From NCBI GenBank assembly GCA_964036315.1, contig OZ038479.1:60329393-60393392 (forward strand): DNA of 64,000 nt, written 5' to 3'. Position 1 is the first letter of the stretch; each line of letters opens with the position of its first letter. This DNA comes from Acanthosepion esculentum. Taxonomy: Eukaryota > Mollusca > Cephalopoda > Sepiida > Sepiidae. Under the pieces are notes generated by a model, which did no database searches, was not told the origin of the DNA, and saw only the letters and a list, made by a program, of their open reading frames with translations. The translations under genes were made by a program, and so were the position numbers. This document shows, in pieces, positions 1 to 11,080 of the stretch.

Positions 1-838
1 ACTAGATTTATTGTAGCCTAAGAAAATTGCTTTTTCACTTTTAGTACAAAATTTCTTTCTATCTTGTATGTAGTCATAGCAAATTGTGCCAAAAGTATGC
101 ATATTGGCGAGGTTAGGTTTGTGACCAATGAACATTTCAAACGTTTCTTTTGTTCTTTGACTGTAACACTGATTTCTAATATATGCAGCAGTCATAATAG
201 CATACTACAACAAAAACTTTGGTATGTTTGATTCTATTAAATATCACCTACACATTTCAAATAAAAAACGCCAATATCTTTCAGCCATACCGTTTTGATG
301 TGGAGAATATAGAGCAGATTTCTCATGTTTCATTTTATTGGTAATTAAAAGATTTTTCTTTTTCTTTTTCGATGTGAATTCCATGTCTTTATCACTTCTT
401 AGGCATTTTACAGAGCCATACGGAGCAATGTCTGCCAGACATTTCTTTGTGGTGGCATATGTGTCCCTTTTTTGTTTCAGAATATATACCAAAATTATAC
501 CAGCATAGTTGTCCATGAAACAAAGTGTATATTTGAAACCATTTAAAGATCTTGGTTCAATTGGGTCAGTGAGATCATAATGAATAAGGTCTAATATTTT
601 AGTTGCCCTTTTGTAGAGTAACTTGTTTTTATAATGTATCATTTTGCCTTGGATACAGGTTTCACAGTTTGTATCTGATTTATCAACAATTTTCATGCCA
701 TCCATGACTTCTTGTAGTTGTATAATGTCTTTCAGATTGCAATGTCCAAGAATTTGATGCCATTGTTTTAGGTCACATGAAGCGTTTTTGGAGGTTACTA
801 CAGTATTTAAATAGTATAACCATCCATTGTTTTTATGT
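1..838 (-). pseudogene. Copia integrase: HHCC domain, catalytic core and downstream linker
   Basis: Copia integrase inserts the element cDNA into host chromosomes. The reading runs from about 838 downward. The zinc-binding N-terminus shows WHQILGHCN followed by NCETCIQGK, matching the H-x4-H and C-x2-C ligands of the GAG-pre-integrase/HHCC module. The core holds a first Asp near HYDLTDP, a second in RSDKDMEF and a final Glu in QNGMAER, so the DDE triad positions appear to be kept. A stop follows FEMCR at 244. Below that, the homologous reading continues in other frames, and the last 90 bases give GTICYDYIQDRKK and SEKAIFLGY, typical of the stretch between integrase and RT. A lysine run at about 357-370 is unusual and probably reflects slippage. 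A remnant, not an active gene. Confidence 0.85.
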
Positions 839-1032
839 TGAATTTGACACCATTAGGGTAGATAAGTTCCAAGTAATTATGGCCAAATTTCACAAAAGCT
901 CCTGTGCCGAGAATATATTTTTTTTAATGTAGGGATATATACAGCACTTGTTAAAATGTAGTCATGCATATTTCTGTTCATATCAGTTATAGTGATTTGA
1001 GCATCGCCTCTTTTGAAAGCAATATTATTGGT

Positions 1033-1430
1033 TCAACTACCATCTGCCAGTTCGATATGATTTTCTGGATTAAAATCATTATTGAAAGTAAGAAATTGAG
1101 ATTTGTCAGTAATCACATGCATGGTAACACCACATTTGACAAGTAAGCCATTTTTGTTAGAAATGGTGTCTAGTCCAACAGGAAATATAAATGAATGTTC
1201 ATTATCTGAAACATGTTCCACATTTTTATGAAATGAACTTGCTTTTTGTTTCTGCAATCAGTACTCTGATGTCCTGGTTTGTGACAAACATGACGGATAA
1301 TATTTTTGTTTGGTGGATTGGAACTATAGTGTTTTAAATGGGAATTATTTGCTGGGTATTTGAGCAATTTATGTCCGAATTTACAAGTGAAACAGGCTGG
1401 CACATTAGTTTGTGGTTTTCGTCTGGGCAT
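1033..1430 (-). pseudogene. Copia gag zinc knuckles and degenerate aspartic protease
   Basis: Two overlapping frames together spell the end of gag and the start of pol. The first frame has CFTCKFGHKLLKYPANN and then VCHKPGHQSTDCRNKK; the second is a good C-x2-C-x4-H-x4-C nucleic-acid-binding knuckle, while the first has lost its final Cys. After a frame shift comes a stretch matching a copia protease, with KCGVTMHVITDKSQF where the family has a D-S/T-G-A catalytic loop. The catalytic aspartate is replaced by lysine. The broken frame and lost active site mark this copy as dead. Confidence 0.75.
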
Positions 1431-1434
1431 TCAG

Positions 1435-1994
1435 AGTGATATTTTGGTATTCTCACTATTATTCTCATGAATAATTTTTTCAGCTTCTTTGAAGTCCTGC
1501 AACGCTACTTTAAATTCACTAAATGTTAGTAGCTTGTCTTTCTAAGTATTAACAGTTGTAAATGGCTTGAAATCAGATGGAAGGTCTTTCAGGACCATGG
1601 TGATTAGCAAACCATTACCAATAATTTCCCCAAAAACCTTTAATTGGCGGATTTGCATAGGGATGCTAATTCCATATACAGGGATATTATTTTGAGCTTT
1701 CCTTGGATAAATAGTGCTCTCTTAAAATTTGCAGTGCATTGTCTGGGGCTTCTATCATAAAAAGAGACAAACTTTGATCATCAAGAAATTGAATTTGGCA
1801 AATACATTAGCATTCTTTTCACAGTAGTCTTCGTCATTTGGACGATCAAAAGGGACCAAAATTATTTTGTGTAATTTTTGGATCCACATGTAACCCAAAA
1901 ACTTTACTTCACATAGCTCATATTTTGATTTGTCCCCATTAAAGCAGAGCCTATTCCTGGACCTGTAACCAGATGAATTAGAAGCCATTGTCAA
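1435..1994 (-). pseudogene. Copia gag N-terminal region (UBN2/DUF4219 type)
   Basis: The minus strand opens with MASNSSGYRSRNRLCFNGDK and a KYELCEVKFLGYM segment, which resembles the N-terminus of copia gag. After a stop near 1755 the homology resumes with GNGLLITMVLKDLPSDFKPF and FSEFKVALQDFKEAEK, the pattern of the UBN2 gag domain (a leucine-rich helix, LP, then a second helix). Gag would form the cytoplasmic virus-like particle. At least two stops interrupt the frame. The start is placed at 1994 because the MASN motif begins there and the sequence upstream is AT-rich and non-coding. Confidence 0.7.
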
Positions 1995-2742
1995 AATGCA
2001 AGAGAAATAACATGAAGAGAATTAATAAAGTTTGCAACAAAAAGAAAAAGGGCAAAAAGGATTAAACAGCAACAATCGTACAAGCAAGTAAACAAACAAT
2101 ATATTTAAAGCAAATCAACAGGTAGAAAGGCAAGAGTTCACAAAATATGAGTTGGTGTTTGTACACAAAAGTAAGATCTGACAAGCAACCAGATCTGCCT
2201 TATCTACTATCTAGTAGATAAGGCAAATCTGAACTGAGTCATGTCAAAATGCAAGCCATCCTGTTTTATTGGCTAAGAAAAATATCCTAGTATGCATTTT
2301 TTGTGTACTTCTGACTATAAAAGGGGGGTGGTTGCAATCATTACCTCCTACCCCTGTCCCGTGAAATCAACAATATTTCTTTGGATATCAATACAGATGT
2401 TTTTGCTAATTTTATGCTACTTATTTACAACTGCTTATCAACATTAAAAGTTAAGACATTTCTTTCGAATGCATGGTTGCCAGGAATAAATGAAGCAAAT
2501 GTTTCTAGTAACATGAAGTGAAAAGTTATATATTATTATATAATTGAAGTAAAAATCCATATCAGTTACAGCAAACAGTTATCCATGTATACAAAGAAAG
2601 GGAGCTGAAGAATCACTCTTCCAAATATTTGCTTTAACAAGATGAACATCGTTAACACATTTAAAGCAGAGAATTTAATGTTCTGACTTATAGAATCCAA
2701 TGGCATAATTTATTATCAGATATAAAACAAAATCAATTTCTG
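1995..2742. other. Non-coding flank of the copia remnant with a plus-strand TATA motif
   Basis: No gene is visible. A plus-strand TATAAAAG at 2316-2323 is followed by a G run and lies about 45 bases after an ATTGG (inverted CCAAT) motif. It could be a promoter in an LTR, but it points away from the copia remnant, so I do not assign it to that element. Confidence 0.4.
2191..2230. repeat. Near-perfect 40-bp palindrome
   Basis: The arms read AGATCTGCCTTATCTACTA and its reverse complement with one mismatch and a 2-base centre. It can extrude as a hairpin. It lies upstream of the copia gag remnant. Confidence 0.9.
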
Positions 2743-2817
2743 TTTATTTCATACAGATTGATAATTTTGTAATCTGAAGCCAAATAATATGTAACTACTT
2801 CTTGTTTGATAGTAACA
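2743..2817 (-). other. Unit A third exon (finger-less) with poly(A) signal
   Basis: The exon start at 2817 follows TTTCTCATTCCAG and begins TGTTACTATCAAACAAGAAG, identical to the start of the third exon in unit B at 22405. AATAAA (minus strand) lies at 2743-2748. No open frame of interest is present. Confidence 0.5.
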
Positions 2818-3824
2818 CTGGAATGAGAAAAAAAAGTATTCTGAAGTCAAATAAAGAAAAATTAATAAAATATTAAGTAATATATTACTTTTACAAAATA
2901 CTTTTCTATTTGACAAAAATCTTGCTAAATCTTTCAACAAATGTTAAAAGAAGAATAGAAAATCAATAAGTTTATCTCAAATAATTTCATCTGAGTTGAA
3001 AAGAATAATATAGTATATTAATTTTATCTTTATTTATAAATTGTCCCTTCTTCGATCATCCATGAATTAAAAATAATTGTTTGTATGGAAAATAAAGATC
3101 TATGTACATCAAATCATCTTTAAATTAAGTGGTAGCAGAAGAATTATTGTTGAACTTTTAAAAAGTAAGCTTAAACATTATTTCAATACATAAATGCAGT
3201 GATCAATTTTGAGTTTTTCTGTAGTTTATTGATGCATATTGCATCTACGCCTCCCTAGATATTGTGATAGCCAAACCAAGAGTCCTTCACATGAACTAGC
3301 TTAGATACCACCTGATAGGAAGGCTTTTAAGCCAGTTTTTAATAAAATGTGCACTGCAATTTTGGATACAAAAGGAAAATAAAGCTTACTCCCCTTGAAC
3401 TATGAAAGCAACAATAATGGCTAGTATAATATATTAATATATATTTTAACCTCACATAATCTGGCAACCCTGAATCTGAGCTCATTATTCAACAATCTAT
3501 GTAAATCACAATGATCATTAGAATTAAACAATCATTACTTTGTTGATATAAACCAAATATTTGAACTGTGAAATCAACTTAGGTGGAAAAAACACATGAA
3601 GTTCATTTTTCATCCAAATCTGTCATTATTAAGTTTGATAAGATCCTGATAAAAGGCCAACAGAACCACAATTTTTTTAAAATATGAGCCAAAAAAGCTG
3701 TTTCACTCTAAATAGTTGTTACATTATGTACTAGAAAAGTTCTATCTCCCTCCTCCAAAAAAAAAAAAGATTTTAAAAAATTCAGACACATAGAACCAAG
3801 GTGACAGAGAAAATCAAGTTTTAC

Positions 3825-3856
3825 CTTAAAAAAAGAATTTGTGTTTTGTGTGCTAT
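3825..3856 (-). other. Unit A small second exon
   Basis: A 32-base segment bounded by an AG acceptor and a GT donor (minus strand) that aligns with the 31-base exon at 23032-23062. The ATG that starts the unit B copy is ATA here. Confidence 0.5.
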
Positions 3857-3914
3857 CTGCTGGAATATTTGAATCAAGATGTTATAAAATAAGGAAAGGG
3901 TGTGTTGAGTTTAG

Positions 3915-4290
3915 GAGAAATTGTTCTCTTAAGAATTACAAGGTAACAGGCAGAGAAGGGAGGAAACAAAACCAAACTGAGTAATATCTGATGAGGTCAC
4001 TGTCTCAGAAAACACACTACAGTTGGTGAGAAACAACTTCTGGAAAAAATATGCTAAAGGAATATCTTCACAAGACACCAAGTCTTGCCAACTGCCCACT
4101 GCTAGTTTTCCCATCGTTTTTATTGCCATAAGGCAGTTGGCAAAGACCTGGATCTGGACAAGTTGTAGGGAGGCTCATATCTGGACATGCCAAAATGTTC
4201 TGCTGCTAACAGAGAAAACTCAGATGTGAGAAGCATCAGCAGATATGCCCACACATGATTTAGGGCCTCTTTTACATCTATACTGACATG
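3915..4290 (+). repeat. Dispersed repeat, partner of 19851-20290 (inverted)
   Basis: The segment beginning near TTGTTCTCTTAAGAATTA and containing CTGGATCTGGACAAGTTG is matched in inverse orientation at 19.85-20.29 kb. The second copy directly follows a gypsy-like pol remnant, so this may be an LTR or element tail. No coding potential is credible. Confidence 0.6.
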
Positions 4291-4370
4291 TTTGCCACAC
4301 AAGATTAGGTTGAGTTTAGTTCAGTGATCAGTGAAAGCCTTATAGCACAGCCTTATATCTATAATTGAAA

Positions 4371-4830
4371 TATATGCAGTTGGCTTGAAATTAAAAGGGA
4401 TAATATATCCCATAACCAACAACTGTATATCTTCGATATGATCCGGACAATAAAACAACAGTCGACCAAAATACAGAATATTGCATTAAAAAATTTACAG
4501 CACAATGCTTCTGCCTTCTAGAAAATATCCTTTTCCTCAATGTTGATGCCAGATGAACTGCAGGTGGCTATAAAAATTTACAAGACTAATTTTAAAATTT
4601 CATTCAAATTACATCACAAAAATGTAACCAAGTATAGGTAGATTTTCCAATAAAATTTTTTGTTTCGTTTCAGAAGTAACAAGTTACCAAAGAAGACATT
4701 AAAAATATTATATTCATCAATACTGAAGTGACACATGGGTGAAATTTGATTAGCCTCTCACAAAATAGAGTTTGTGAACCTGGTTTGCAGGTTTTTCAAA
4801 TAATGACTTGCAAGAGGTTTAAATGAAAAA
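4371..4830 (+). pseudogene. Family X remnant in unit A
   Basis: This is a fragment of the multi-copy family X seen also at 23.1, 42-43.5 and 57.8-59.2 kb. Shared landmarks are CCAACAACTGTATATCTTC, an ACAGAATATTGCATTAAAAA block, and a stretch whose translation reads like LISLSQNRVCEP followed by a broken frame. Stops and indels interrupt it everywhere. It sits antisense in the intron of zinc-finger paralogue A. Function unknown. Confidence 0.6.
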
Positions 4831-4944
4831 GAATCATGTTGTGTTGACAGATTTGGCCGATTTTACTGATAAAAACATTCCAATTAAAAGATTGTTCCTT
4901 TTTAAAGGTGCATTAAACCTTGCTGTATTGCTGTATTTTTTTTT

Positions 4945-5175
4945 TTTTTTAGAGATGTACCTTGGTCTTTTTGAAGTTTTGTTTTTTTACTCACCTGCTA
5001 TATTTTAACAACAATTTTATTAATGTTGATAAGTGATTTGTTGTCATTACTCTTTATTAGAGCAAATTATGTTTTAGAACAAAATACACATTGATTTTAT
5101 TTTCATTCATCATTTATTTCGTTTTCCTTTGCTAAATAACAAAGTTCTGCCATCAGAGACTTCCTAAACAAATGT
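4945..5175 (+). repeat. Shared intronic module, inverted copy at 25760-25995
   Basis: It begins TTTAGAGATGTACCT and ends TTCCTAAACAAATGTTT. The same order of landmarks is found on the opposite strand in unit B. Confidence 0.65.
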
Positions 5176-5745
5176 TTAGCTTGTAATGATCTGATCCGAT
5201 TTTTTGAGCATCAGCTCAAGATGAAGATTAGAACTGATAGAAAACGCTTGCATTTGACAGCCTTTAGTGAAAGGTGGGTGACTGAGGCAAGCTTGGTTCA
5301 CTTGAACGGGGGATAGCCTTGATTTTCTCTTTTAGGTCAACCTATATCACATTGGGGTGGTTTCCTGTGGAGCCCTCCCCTAGTTAGGTTAGACAAACTT
5401 TTGTGTACCTAATTAATATGAGTAAGTGTTGTTCGTGGCCTGCTCCCGGTTACATCTTTGGTTATGATCCAAGTTTCGATTCCCAACCTCCCCAGTTTGT
5501 TTTGGCCCCCTTTCATCTCGACTAAGTCAGGTTTATTGATTCCCCATGCCCATCTATATTTTCTCTTTTCCCTCTCCTTTAGTGAGAGAGCTTCTTGTCC
5601 AAGGGCAGAATACAGTGGCTTCTCTTTTTCGAAGGGTTGGACAGGTCCTACTAACAAATAAGTTATGTTTATTTTTTGCTTTGTTTTGATAATTAGTTTG
5701 TTTTGGGGTTCACCCCTCTCTTTTCATGATCATTCATCCGATTTG

Positions 5746-5796
<51 letters not shown>

Positions 5797-6139
5797 AAAT
5801 AATATTTATATTTATCATCTCGCCCCCCCTCACCTCCCTGAGAGGATGTGGCATTAGGGTGTATGGAGGATTGATTGGCGACGGATGAGTTTTATGGTGA
5901 ATGCGGAAATTGTAACGAGTGAATGGGTCGTGAATCTGATTAGCTAGGTATAAGATAGTGAAAACCAGCCTCAACCCATTCCTCCTTTTCGGCCTTGTGC
6001 CATAAAAGTATTAATTTACAATAAATCTCAACTTGTAATGAATAAAGGAAGATTTTAAAACTAAAGAAAAAGAGAGGGTATTTGTGATATTCTTTAACAA
6101 AAAACAAAAAGTATTAGTTTTTCAATCGAATGCTATAGT
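5176..6139. other. Non-coding insert specific to unit A
   Basis: This stretch has no counterpart in unit B. It is richer in G+C than its surroundings at 5300-5990, holds a long TA microsatellite, and has no credible reading frame. It may be an inserted element whose ends I cannot define. Confidence 0.4.
5751..5792. repeat. (TA)21 microsatellite
   Basis: A pure TA run of 42 bases. Confidence 0.98.
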
Positions 6140-7640
6140 ATTATTTAGCAAAATGAATTATAAAATTTGACAATCCTCTAAAAATTCTAAAAAGAGATAA
6201 TGCGAAAATTTGATGGGGCGCAAATGAGAAAGAGAAAAAATTTCTCTTAGCGGCTTAGCCTAAAAATATTTCAGAAAAATCGTCTTAACGCTGTCAAGCT
6301 AACTAAAAAATATATATATTTTTTAATTCCGTAGTTTTTCCTCTTTAAAATGAACTAAAATTGGAAGAGTTTTTAATTAAAGAATAATGCATTTTTAATA
6401 ACAGGTCAAATAAATATTTTAAATCTTTTTTGCACATGGCCATAAACTGAAGACGGTTTGTAGTATAAAACATGGGCATTCGCTGTGGTTTTAAAAAAAC
6501 ACAAATGGGTTAAGTAGCCATGCGGAAAGTAAAAAAAAAATCAGCAATTTATTTGCAATGTCCCTTCAAGTCGAAATATCTATTTCTTAAAAAGTTATTT
6601 ATTTCCCTTAGTTTGTTTATAGTTCAAAATAAAATATTATTTCTGTCACGATGAAAACACGAGTGGATTTTTCTAACAGCAAAAAAATAAATAAATAAAT
6701 GTCGAGACAAGTCGGTAAATTTGTCTTTTGAAAAATAACTTGTTTTTCTTGCACTTACCTTTCTGACCAGAAAATGCAACGAGAAATATAAGGTGATGAT
6801 TTCTTTGCGTTCAAAAATGAATTTGTTACGATTTCTCTTATTAACTGAACCAATTTTTGTATTGTTCGCTCAGTTCATACAATTGAAACAAAAAGAAATA
6901 CGATACAAACATGAAATTAACTGAAAGAAAATATTTCGCTTGATAATTTTAGACAAAAGAATTTACGCGGTGTTAAACATGATTTGGTTCCTTGTGTTAA
7001 AAATCCTTAGATTTTTTTTAATTTTATTTATTTATTTTTATTCTGCATTTACATAGCAAAGTTATTAGAACATAGGCGGATGACGTTTCTTCATGGCCAG
7101 AACTTAGGGCTCGGTATCCCACTCTTAAATCTATGATATGAAGCCATCTACTCTCTACATGTCAGTCAATTCAATTGTCAAGGTTGATAAGCCATAGAAA
7201 TACAATCAATTCTACTACATATCAATTTTCATAAAGTAATGAAATGGAAATTTTATTGAAAACTTGTGTTGTAAAATAATCATCAATAAGACAATAAATC
7301 TTTTTGGCAATTTTATACTATTCCACCTGTCTTCATTATTGAACTGATGTACATGATCTCTGCCCTTATTTCACCATCATTGTCCAGCTTATCATTTTGG
7401 AATAAAATGGATGTAATAATAAAATAAAAAAGTAAAACATTGCTATGTAAGCGTTTGTTCTTTGTCACTCCACAAAAATAAATTTATATTTTTGACATTT
7501 TTTCATTTTTCAATGATTTGCAAACTGAATAAGAATTATTTCATCCTTCTAAAATCTAAAGCTTCAAAGCACAGAAAGTTTATTGGACTTTTTAATTACT
7601 AAACATTTATGATATATAATTTTTCTAATTACTAGAGTCT
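6140..7640. repeat. Segmental duplication, copy 1 (partner 26620-28130)
   Basis: The stretch from AAATTATAAAATTTG to the AAACATTTATGATATATA block is nearly identical to unit B, with the best match at 6700-7260, where only isolated differences are seen. It includes the zinc-finger leader exon and its promoter side. The low divergence suggests either a recent duplication or gene conversion. Confidence 0.92.
6759..7100 (-). promoter_or_regulatory. Unit A leader exon with donor and conserved upstream ATGACGTTTCTTC block
   Basis: On the minus strand the exon ends CTGGTCAGAAAG at 6759 and is followed by the consensus donor GTAAGTGCAAG. About 330 bases upstream, the plus-strand sequence GGATGACGTTTCTTCATGGCCAG (7078-7100) is shared with units B and C. 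It contains a TGACGT core like a CREB/ATF half site. The transcription start is not determined; the true exon may begin anywhere between. Confidence 0.5.
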
Positions 7641-7865
7641 ATGCTACATATCCATAAGTCTACCATTCGTCCATGCTTAGAATATTGCTGACACATATGG
7701 TCCGGTGCTCCTACTATCTAGAGCTACTTGATAGAATCCAAAAAGAATCAGCAATCTTATTGGCTCAGATCTGGCATCTCGGCTTCAGTCAATTTCCCAC
7801 CAACGTAAGGTTGACACCCTGTGTCTTTTCTATAAATACTTTCATGTTAATTCTAAATGTTACAA
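7640..7865 (+). mobile_element. LINE reverse-transcriptase C-terminal fragment (jockey/CR1-like)
   Basis: In shifting frames the plus strand reads STIRPCLEYC, a stop, HIWSGAPT, then YLELLDRIQK and LASRLQS-like pieces. These are typical of the thumb region after the RT domain in jockey/CR1-type LINEs. It is 5'-truncated, frameshifted and dead. A matching fragment lies at 28600-28790, so it was present before the A/B duplication. Confidence 0.7.
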
Positions 7866-9082
7866 ACCAGTCTTGCTATGTCAAATGTTGTGGTGGGGGA
7901 GGGGGGTACATAAGTGAAAAATTTGTGTCCACAACTTGCAACACATGACTAACTGCTTTGACTGTGGGGGGCTTTTATTCCTGACACTATTTTGTTTAGT
8001 TTTGTAAATAGGAATTTTGATTATTGTCAAAAGATATTGGGATTAGATTTTCAAAGATTTTTGTTCGACCCCTGCACCATGTACAAACAAATTGTATATT
8101 TGGAAACTTGTTTGGATTTTTGAGGAAGTAAAAAAAAAAACCCATATATATAATAGGAAAAAATATTTTAATTCAACAATATATTTAGTAAACTAATATC
8201 AATTGTAATATAAAACCCATTTTCATAAGCGGTTAAATAGAACCATTTCTCCTGAAATATCTGCTATTGAAACTGGAAGCAATATTGTCCATTCAGAAGA
8301 AATTCAAATATGACAGTTGACAAGTTAACATTGAATGTTGCACTTTTAGAGGCCTCATCCTTGATTATAACCATGAGGATGAGGAAGTACATATTAAACA
8401 CTATCTGCAATGGGATTATCAATAGGGAGCACTTCAATCCAGTGAATAAGATATTCATTTTTTATCAAGTGTTTGGGCATCAGTTGCCAAGACAGACTTT
8501 TTGGGTTTGCTAGCAATAAACCCAAATAATAGCTGACAAATCATCTGAGAAAACAACTAAGAAACACATGGTTTTTTAGGCTGGTCATTCTGCTGAGTTT
8601 ACAATATACTGAGCATGAATGATCCAGTAGGCAAGAGGCCATCTGTGATAATATGAAGTGATGTATTAAATCCCTAAGTCACTTGATGAAAATATTTCCA
8701 TTGGAGATAAATAAGATAAACAGCAGTCATGCTCATTGTTGTTAATTATAAATTATAAACATATTAAGAGATAAGTTTAAATAAATAGCGAAAAGTACTT
8801 AATTACAAGAAAACGAATAATTTTCTGAGTTTGAACTTGCAAATTAACAGGCTTTTAACTTGTATGATAAAATGACACAAGCAGTACCCACCTCACATTC
8901 ATCATTGGAAAAATGACTATTGATATAAACCAGCAGGCTTTTAACAGGGTGTGACACTATTTAGCTATGGTAATTAATTAACTAATTAACCATAAAAATT
9001 GCACAAGAAAATACTGAGAACGGAAAAGAAGATACCTCGAGATTTTTTATTTTTTTACATTAAAAATAAGATTGAGTTACTT
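7866..9082. other. AT-rich sequence with no recognisable feature
   Basis: I see no gene, no known element and no strong repeat in this stretch. A G-rich patch occurs at 7890-7910. Confidence 0.5.
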
Positions 9083-9650
9083 TTCTCAAAAACCCAAGAA
9101 TTGGCGTAAACAGTGGACTCACAAAAAAGGCCATATGCGAGCTTTTGACAACTGATTAATGATATTTGTAAAAGTACTGATTAATGAAAAACCCGAGAAC
9201 AAGATATCGTAAGTGCCAGCAAGGCAAAGCCATATGATAATTATAAGTTTTGGCATGAGAAAATATTCCAAAGTATTTGTCAATACGAGGTAGTGAGAAT
9301 TACCCTTGTTTATTTTTCCAAGATGTCATATTAAGTATCGACACGTTAAGTGGCCATATGTCGATTATAGAATTTTGGCATGAGAAAATATCTTGGGAGA
9401 ATTGTCGATTTGGAGATAAAGAAATTTATTATCAATTTTTTTTTTTCTCAAGAAACCAAGGGTTCCTGTAGATGCTAACTTCATGAAGGGACCAGATAGC
9501 AGACTTTGACAATTGATTGATGATGTTTGTAAGTGCTGGTCACTTTGCGTCTTAAGAAGACACAGTGACCAAAAGATCCGAGAGATTTTAAGTGGCCATG
9601 TGTGATTCATAAAAATTTTGGCTGATGGGAAAGAGAATTTTGTCAACAAA
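9083..9650 (+). repeat. Diverged tandem duplication of about 360 bp
   Basis: Copy 1 (about 9083-9290) and copy 2 (about 9446-9650) share the order TTCTCAA-AA-CCAAG, TTGACAA-TGATT, ATGAT-TTTGTAA and TGGC-TGA-AAA. A third partial match lies at 9350-9430. No coding potential. Copy 2 also contains an imperfect hairpin at about 9538-9572. Confidence 0.55.
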
Positions 9651-10834
9651 AAATTCTAGGTTATAATTTTAATGAGGCCAGCTTAGTTACGCCCGGGACG
9701 CCATTGGTCGAGTGGTAACAATGGTGATAGGCGGAGGTAATTTGATGAGAAAGACAGGGAAATTATAAACGCCCACTGAAAGGACTTGGTATGAGGTATC
9801 AATGTGAGAAAGGGGGAGTTTAGGAGGATAGCTCTCCTACAACCTCTCCTCATGGCTGAAGGGATCCCCACAAAATGGAATGCGATGCATTTTCCAAAAT
9901 GGGAAGTAATCAATTTCCCTGGCCAGACAATATAGAGGTTTCTTGTCAGAAATCAGGATTTACCGAAAACCCCAGACTGCATCTAACCCCACACCGGTTT
10001 GTGGTCGGTGTCCATAAACGAACAACCTCAGCGCAGTCAGTAGTTGAGTTGGAGTTGCAGTTTGAATAGCAGGAACCAGAGTGTTGCCTTGCAAATACTG
10101 ACCGCGAGATTCCACGACCTCTAAATTTGCCTATCCTACCAATAGCAAGTTATACTGATGAACGAAGCTAAGCGAGCACTTAAAAACTAAACCAGTTGAC
10201 TTCGAAGACCAGAACTTGCCTAAGAAGCATAAAAGTGTCACACTCTGTAGAAAATGGGATGGGCGAAAAACACACACTCCTGTATATGACAGATGGACAA
10301 AAGTTAATTTGTCGCTTTTAACATACTTGAACCTCTTGGGTTTTAATTTGCATTTTTTCTTTATGTTTGTGCAATATCACCTCCAGTTAAACTCATTTTA
10401 CACTACAGCCGCCCGATGTCTGATTGATCTCGTCTACCTAAGATCAAAATCACAATGTAGGTAGGTTAGACTAGAGATCAAAGTCATTACTTTCATAACC
10501 AGACATTGGAAGTGAGCTGGGAATGATGAAGCTAGTGTCAAACCAGTTGTAGCTGGTGTGGAGCCATTAGCATCGACTGACCATCCCACTTGGTACCCTG
10601 ACGAAAGGAATCTGCCAGGTAGCGACGACCACTGATCGACAGGGACACAAGCTGCTGGCAGCAACTAAGAGTCAACCCCAAAATGCTGGTAGGAGAGATA
10701 TCACAGTTTTGTGCCGCGACTGGGAGTTGACCATGGGCAGACGGCTCAGTGTCACAAGGGTTAAATATGGCGAAAATTTAAATTTGTTTTATAAACCTAT
10801 TTACCCTTTTTGCCATTATTTTATACTAGCTGAG
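9651..10834. other. Relatively GC-rich non-coding stretch
   Basis: From 9680 to 10740 the base composition is more balanced than in the flanks, as expected for inserted or older unique sequence. The reading frames here are short and match no family I recognise. A TGGTCGAGTGG at 9707-9717 resembles a tRNA A box, but no B box follows it at the right distance. Confidence 0.4.
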
Positions 10835-11080
10835 GCCAATTCAGCTGACACTGGCTAAGTGGCGACAAGAGGATGAAGTCATCAAAACCGTCTCCACTTC
10901 CTATGCACATTTAAAAATCAATTTGTAACCTGACACTTGAAAAAAATCTTTTTCTTCATGTCCACCTTCCACAGTCAAAGAGAGATAAAAGCCATTCTCC
11001 CAAGAATATCTCTGCCATCAAACTAGCCATTCACTTAGTTTGGTTGTTTTGCTCCACAGACTCAGGAAAAGCCCAGATAT
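10835..11080 (+). repeat. Dispersed repeat, direct partner of 52735-52990
   Basis: Shared landmarks in the same order are CAATTCAGCT, ATCAATTTGTAACCTGAC, CAAAGAGAGA, CCCAAGAATAT and ACTAACCATTCACTT-like blocks. Non-coding; probably a mobile-element fragment. Confidence 0.75.

Larger units (their letters stand above)
1..1994 (-). mobile_element. Decayed Ty1/copia LTR retrotransposon, truncated by the window edge
   Basis: Read on the minus strand, the segment carries gag, CCHC zinc knuckles, a protease-like stretch, an HHCC integrase N-terminus, the integrase core and the start of the region that leads into reverse transcriptase. This gag-PR-IN order is specific to the copia superfamily, because gypsy elements place integrase after RT. 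Several frame breaks separate the blocks, so the copy is not functional. The RT and RNase H region would lie beyond position 1. I could not find a convincing LTR boundary upstream of gag. Confidence 0.85.
2743..7100 (-). pseudogene. Zinc-finger paralogue A: leader exons kept, finger array missing
   Basis: This is the decayed or non-coding member of the local zinc-finger family. Its parts align with unit B: a leader exon ending at 6759 with donor GTAAGTGC, a small exon at 3825-3856, and an acceptor TTTCTCATTCCAG just above 2817. In unit B the third exon leads into fingers. Here it runs about 75 bases, has no finger codons, and meets an AATAAA signal at 2743-2748. The splice-site match suggests a transcript may still be made, but no protein of note could come from it. 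Between the exons lie remnants of family X and shared repeats. Whether it is transcribed cannot be told from sequence. Confidence 0.6.

Noticed and set aside
5409..5974. Opposing short frames at 5409-5661 and one ending in a poly-Tyr/Ile run at 5750-5974
   Set aside because: No domain; the last is a translation of the TA microsatellite.
9707..9800. Possible tRNA gene starting near TGGTCGAGTGG
   Set aside because: An A-box-like word is present, but there is no B box at a workable distance and no cloverleaf pairing that I can see.
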